From the NCBI RefSeq assembly GCF_021531815.1, contig NZ_JADYUM010000001.1, positions 1-64,000 on the forward strand: a stretch of 64,000 nucleotides of DNA, written 5' to 3'. The translations under genes were made by a program, and so were the position numbers. The DNA comes from Pseudoflavonifractor phocaeensis. GTDB taxonomy: Bacteria; Bacillota; Clostridia; Oscillospirales; Oscillospiraceae. Shown piece by piece: positions 61,458 to 64,000 of the stretch (positions are counted from its first letter, which is position 1; the number at the start of each line of letters is the position of its first letter). Below the pieces are notes generated by a model that saw only the letters and a list, made by a program, of their open reading frames with translations, had not been told where the DNA came from and ran no database searches.

Positions 61458-62632
61458 TGGATCAGATTTTAGGTTACCGCCGTCCAAACGGCACATTTGG
61501 TGTGCGCAATCACATCGCTGTGATCCCTTCCGTATTCTGCGCCAACCACACGGCCAAGATGGTGGCCAGCCAGGTGCAGGGTGCCATCGCGTTCCCCCAC
61601 CCCGACGGCTGCGGCCAGCACGGCAAGGACCTGCAGCAGACCATCAACACCCTGGCCGGCATCGGACGCAACCCCAATTTCGGCGCCGTCCTGGTGGTCG
61701 GACTGGGGTGTGAACGGATCCACGCCGACTCCCTGGCCGCTCTCATTGCGGAGAGCGGAAAGCCTGTCCAGTACCTGAACATTCAGGAAATGGGCGGCAC
61801 CCTAAAGGCCATCGAGGCCGGCGTCAAGATCGTCCGGGACTTCGCCTTCCAGCTCTCTCAGCAGCAGCGCGAGCCGTTCCCCATATCTGAGCTGATCCTG
61901 GGGCTGAAATGCGGCGGGACCGACGCCACCTCCGGCATCGCCGCCAACCCGGCCCTGGGTCTGGCCGTGGACAAGATCGTCGCCCAGGGCGGAACCGCTT
62001 TCCTCTCCGAGCTGGCGGAGCTGCTGGGCACGGAGCACATCATGGAGCGCCGTTCTGAGACCCCCGAGGTCTATCAGCGCATCAAGCAGGAGCTGAGCCA
62101 CTGCGAAGACGTGCTGGAGCGGATGACCAAAGACTATGTGCGCACCAGCGAACAGGCGGCTCTGGTCACCCCCGGAAACTTCGAGGGCGGCGTCAGCTCC
62201 GTCTCGGAGAAGGCCCTGGGCGGGATCCATAAGTCCGGCAGCAGCAAATTTGTCGGCGTTCTGGACTACGCCGAGCAGCCCTCCAAAAAGGGCCTGTTCC
62301 TGATGGCGGCGGCCGGCGGCGACTCCGACATCGCCACCAGCTTGGTGGCCGGTGGGGCGCAGATCATCGCCTTCACCACCGGCCGCGGCACCCCCACCGG
62401 CTTCCCCGGCGTGCCTGTTTTGAAGATCACCGGGAACAGCAACACCTACCGCAACATGGAAGATGACCTGGATTTCAACGCCGGACAGGTCATTGACGGC
62501 ACCCTTACCCTGGAGCAGGCCGGAGAGGGGATCTATCAGGAGATCCTGGCTATCGGCTCCGGCAAGCCCACCAAGGCGGAAGTGACCGGCCACGACGAGC
62601 TGTTCGCCATTGGCCGCTACGAGTGCTATTGA
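61457..62632 (+). CDS. UxaA-family hydro-lyase/sulfo-lyase large subunit, second copy
   Basis: A 391-residue paralogue of the protein at 52869-54047, with the same landmarks: RPNGTFGVRNHIAVIPSVFCAN, Cys in DGCGQHG, GLGCERIHAD and LKCGGTDATSG, then TGRGTPTGFPGVPVLKITGN. The first Cys motif differs (GCGQH versus GCCQLP), so the two may prefer different substrates. It follows tctCBA and is probably co-induced with uptake. Substrate candidates are sugar acids, sulfolactate or other 2,3-substituted acids. Confidence 0.88.
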   Translation: MDQILGYRRPNGTFGVRNHIAVIPSVFCANHTAKMVASQVQGAIAFPHPDGCGQHGKDLQQTINTLAGIGRNPNFGAVLVVGLGCERIHADSLAALIAESGKPVQYLNIQEMGGTLKAIEAGVKIVRDFAFQLSQQQREPFPISELILGLKCGGTDATSGIAANPALGLAVDKIVAQGGTAFLSELAELLGTEHIMERRSETPEVYQRIKQELSHCEDVLERMTKDYVRTSEQAALVTPGNFEGGVSSVSEKALGGIHKSGSSKFVGVLDYAEQPSKKGLFLMAAAGGDSDIATSLVAGGAQIIAFTTGRGTPTGFPGVPVLKITGNSNTYRNMEDDLDFNAGQVIDGTLTLEQAGEGIYQEILAIGSGKPTKAEVTGHDELFAIGRYECY

Positions 62633-62634
62633 TC

Positions 62635-63537
62635 TCACATCCCGCTGTGGGGAACAAATTCCGTCAGAAAGGCACGGAAGGCTTTCATCACCGGTGTCAA
62701 ACGCCGTTCCTTCCGCCAGAACAGCCCTAACTGCCGGACCGCGCAGTCATCCTCAATGGGAACACACGCGAAGGGCCGAAACATCTCCGCAACAATGGGC
62801 TGCTTCAGCGCGGGGCCATATAGCAAAACAATGCCCATCCCGCTGGCCAGCAGGCGCGGACGCAAAGGGAAGTCACATTCCGTTATAATATTGGGGGTAA
62901 TACCCGCCTTCTGGAACATATTCATACAAAAAACGGTATAGGGCATCTCCCTCAGCGTAGAAATGATCGGTTCGTCTTTCAGGTCAAGCAGTGTTACCGC
63001 TTGCCTGCCCTCCAGCCTGTGCCCCCGGGGCAGGCAGGCATATATTCTGCCTCCCTGCAGGGGCAGACACTCCAGCCGCTCGTCCGACATATCCTCTGTT
63101 CCCACCAGTGCCATATCCAACCGCCCGGACAACAGATTGTCTTTCATGGCCGGCAGCACTTCGCTCTGTTGCGTGATCCGGTACTGGGGGTATTTCTGCT
63201 TGAAGGCAATGATCGCTTCACCCCAAGCATTGGTGCCGCTGATGGCAAGAGAGAGGGTGCTGCTGTCTCCCTGTCCCCCCAGTGCTTTGACCGTATTCTC
63301 TCCATCTGCCAGCATGAGCAGCGCACCGTTTACATACTGCAGATACCTCCGCCCGCACTCGTTCAGCCGCAGGCCACCCCCATTCCGGTCAAACAGGCGC
63401 ACACCAAGTTCCCGCTCCAGTTTCGAGATCATCGTAGACAAAGTAGTTTGAGAAATATAAAGTTTTTCCGCTGTCCGTCCCAGATGCTGTTCATCAGCCA
63501 AAGCCTGAAAATACTGTAATTGCAGCAGAGAAATCAT
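62635..63537 (-). CDS. LysR-family transcriptional regulator
   Basis: A 300-residue regulator. The N-terminal winged helix-turn-helix reads LQLQYFQALADEQHLGRTAEKLYISQTTLSTMISKLERELG, and a two-lobed effector domain follows. The start is placed at the ATG before ISLLQLQYF (AAAGGAGA upstream). It is divergent from the IlvD/Edd gene, the classical LysR arrangement, and convergent with the second UxaA gene (two bases between stops). The effector is likely an intermediate of the acid pathway. Confidence 0.92.
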   Translation of the reverse strand: MISLLQLQYFQALADEQHLGRTAEKLYISQTTLSTMISKLERELGVRLFDRNGGGLRLNECGRRYLQYVNGALLMLADGENTVKALGGQGDSSTLSLAISGTNAWGEAIIAFKQKYPQYRITQQSEVLPAMKDNLLSGRLDMALVGTEDMSDERLECLPLQGGRIYACLPRGHRLEGRQAVTLLDLKDEPIISTLREMPYTVFCMNMFQKAGITPNIITECDFPLRPRLLASGMGIVLLYGPALKQPIVAEMFRPFACVPIEDDCAVRQLGLFWRKERRLTPVMKAFRAFLTEFVPHSGM

Positions 63538-63670
63538 ATCATTTTCTCCTTTTATCCTTCTATTTTTATAGTAGTCTCTACGATGATTATATGCTTTACA
63601 CCATTGCTGCACAAGGGTAATATAAAAAAAAGTAATGGGAGCATACCCAAGAAATCAGGAGGAGATTTAT
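63538..63670. promoter_or_regulatory. Divergent LysR-IlvD/Edd control region
   Basis: A 133-base AT-rich gap. TAGTAGTCTCTACGA at about 63571-63585 contains the inverted repeat GTAG-TCT-CTAC, a plausible LysR site. AGGAGGAG precedes the dehydratase ATG. Confidence 0.45.
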
Positions 63671-64000
63671 ATGAGCGAAAAAATCAAAAAACTCCGCAAC
63701 GGAGAGATGACTGACGGCATCATCAACGCCGGCAACCGCACCCTGCTGTACGCCCTGGGCATCGACAAGGAGGAGATGGAAAAGCCTTTTATCGGCGTGG
63801 TCAACTCCTGGAACGAGATGCACCCCGGACACAAGCACCTGCGGGAGCTGTCCGCCGCGGTAAAAGAAGGCATCATCGCGGCCGGTGGCCAGCCCTTTGA
63901 GTTCAACACCATCGCCCTGTGTGACGGCGAGACCCAGGGCCACAAAGGCATGTGCTTTGTCCTCCCCTCCCGTGACCTGATCGCGGACAGCGTGGAGGTC
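63671..64000 (+). CDS. IlvD/Edd-family dehydratase, N-terminal part (runs off the window)
   Basis: 110 codons are visible. The start is the ATG behind AGGAGGAG. KPFIGVVNSWNEMHPGHKHLRELSAAVKEG and the following FEFNTIALCDGETQGHKGM and LPSRDLIADSVEV match the N-terminus of dihydroxy-acid/6-phosphogluconate dehydratases; the Cys in ALCDGE is an iron-sulfur ligand. HPGHKHL replaces the VPGHVHL usual in IlvD. Control by an adjacent LysR gene and the catabolic surroundings favour a sugar-acid or related dehydratase over valine biosynthesis, which is an inference. Confidence 0.85.
   Translation, partial: MSEKIKKLRNGEMTDGIINAGNRTLLYALGIDKEEMEKPFIGVVNSWNEMHPGHKHLRELSAAVKEGIIAAGGQPFEFNTIALCDGETQGHKGMCFVLPSRDLIADSVEV

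Noticed and set aside
63671-64000. Housekeeping ilvD
   Set aside because: The N-terminal motif departs from usual IlvD (HPGHKHL), and the gene is divergent from a LysR regulator in a catabolic island. I call it IlvD/Edd family only, because most of the gene is outside the window.

Overview
The window looks like a chromosomal segment of a GC-rich, anaerobic Gram-positive gut bacterium, most likely an Oscillospiraceae (Flavonifractor, Lawsonibacter or Intestinimonas type). The evidence is the Firmicutes-type order ylxM-ffh-rpsP-khpA-rimM, a yqzL-like gene next to recO, a YmfF/YmfH peptidase pair, a CarD-type regulator, strong AGGAGG ribosome-binding sites, and oxygen-sensitive 2-hydroxyacyl-CoA dehydratase genes. 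The genus is inferred from gene content and style only.

Positions 1-36,700 are mostly housekeeping. They hold an LTA-synthase-like sulfatase (cut by the window edge), an RluA-ybeY-VOC-era operon, yceD-rpmF, yqzL-recO, rlmA, a gamma-glutamyltransferase, a ymfF-ymfH-lgt-folD operon, a 2,389-residue cyclic beta-1,2-glucan synthase-like protein, ylxM-ffh-rpsP-khpA, rimM, transporters, CarD and cytidylate-kinase-like genes, a MATE exporter with a terminator in its leader, a small XRE regulator coupled to a 24-residue membrane peptide, a P1-family hydrolase and a CBS/DRTGG pyrophosphatase-like protein. Three copies of a 0.67-0.77 kb non-coding element (1777-2543, 7657-8329, 26150-26822) share terminal inverted repeats starting TAAATTTTAGTTT and several strong hairpins, two of them with UUCG loops. 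None encodes a transposase.

Positions 36,700-64,000 form an accessory island for 2-hydroxyacids and amino acids. A minus-strand operon (enoyl-CoA hydratase, family III CoA-transferase, 2-hydroxyacyl-CoA dehydratase subunits) faces a plus-strand operon (thiolase, 3-hydroxyacyl-CoA dehydrogenase, D-2-hydroxyacid dehydrogenase, aminotransferase). Each has a candidate sigma-54 promoter, and between them lies a cluster of TGCAC/GTGCA motifs. A similar cluster and an excellent sigma-54 promoter precede a tctCBA tripartite transporter operon, next to the gene for a sigma-54 activator. I infer one sigma-54 regulon: amino acid to 2-oxoacid to 2-hydroxyacid to 2-hydroxyacyl-CoA to enoyl-CoA, then beta-oxidation and thiolysis.

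A second layer is a minus-strand operon of a LarA-type nickel racemase (all catalytic residues present), a split UxaA/SuyAB-type lyase, a D-cysteine desulfhydrase/CuyA-type PLP enzyme and a FadR-type GntR regulator. An identical 18-bp site lies at its promoter and at the promoter of an M20 amidohydrolase remnant, and a related site precedes an alanine-racemase-like gene. A second split UxaA pair follows tctCBA, and an IlvD/Edd dehydratase is cut by the window end. TTT transport plus SuyAB-like and CuyA-like enzymes suggests sulfolactate/cysteate or another hydroxyacid as substrate; the sequence alone does not fix it.
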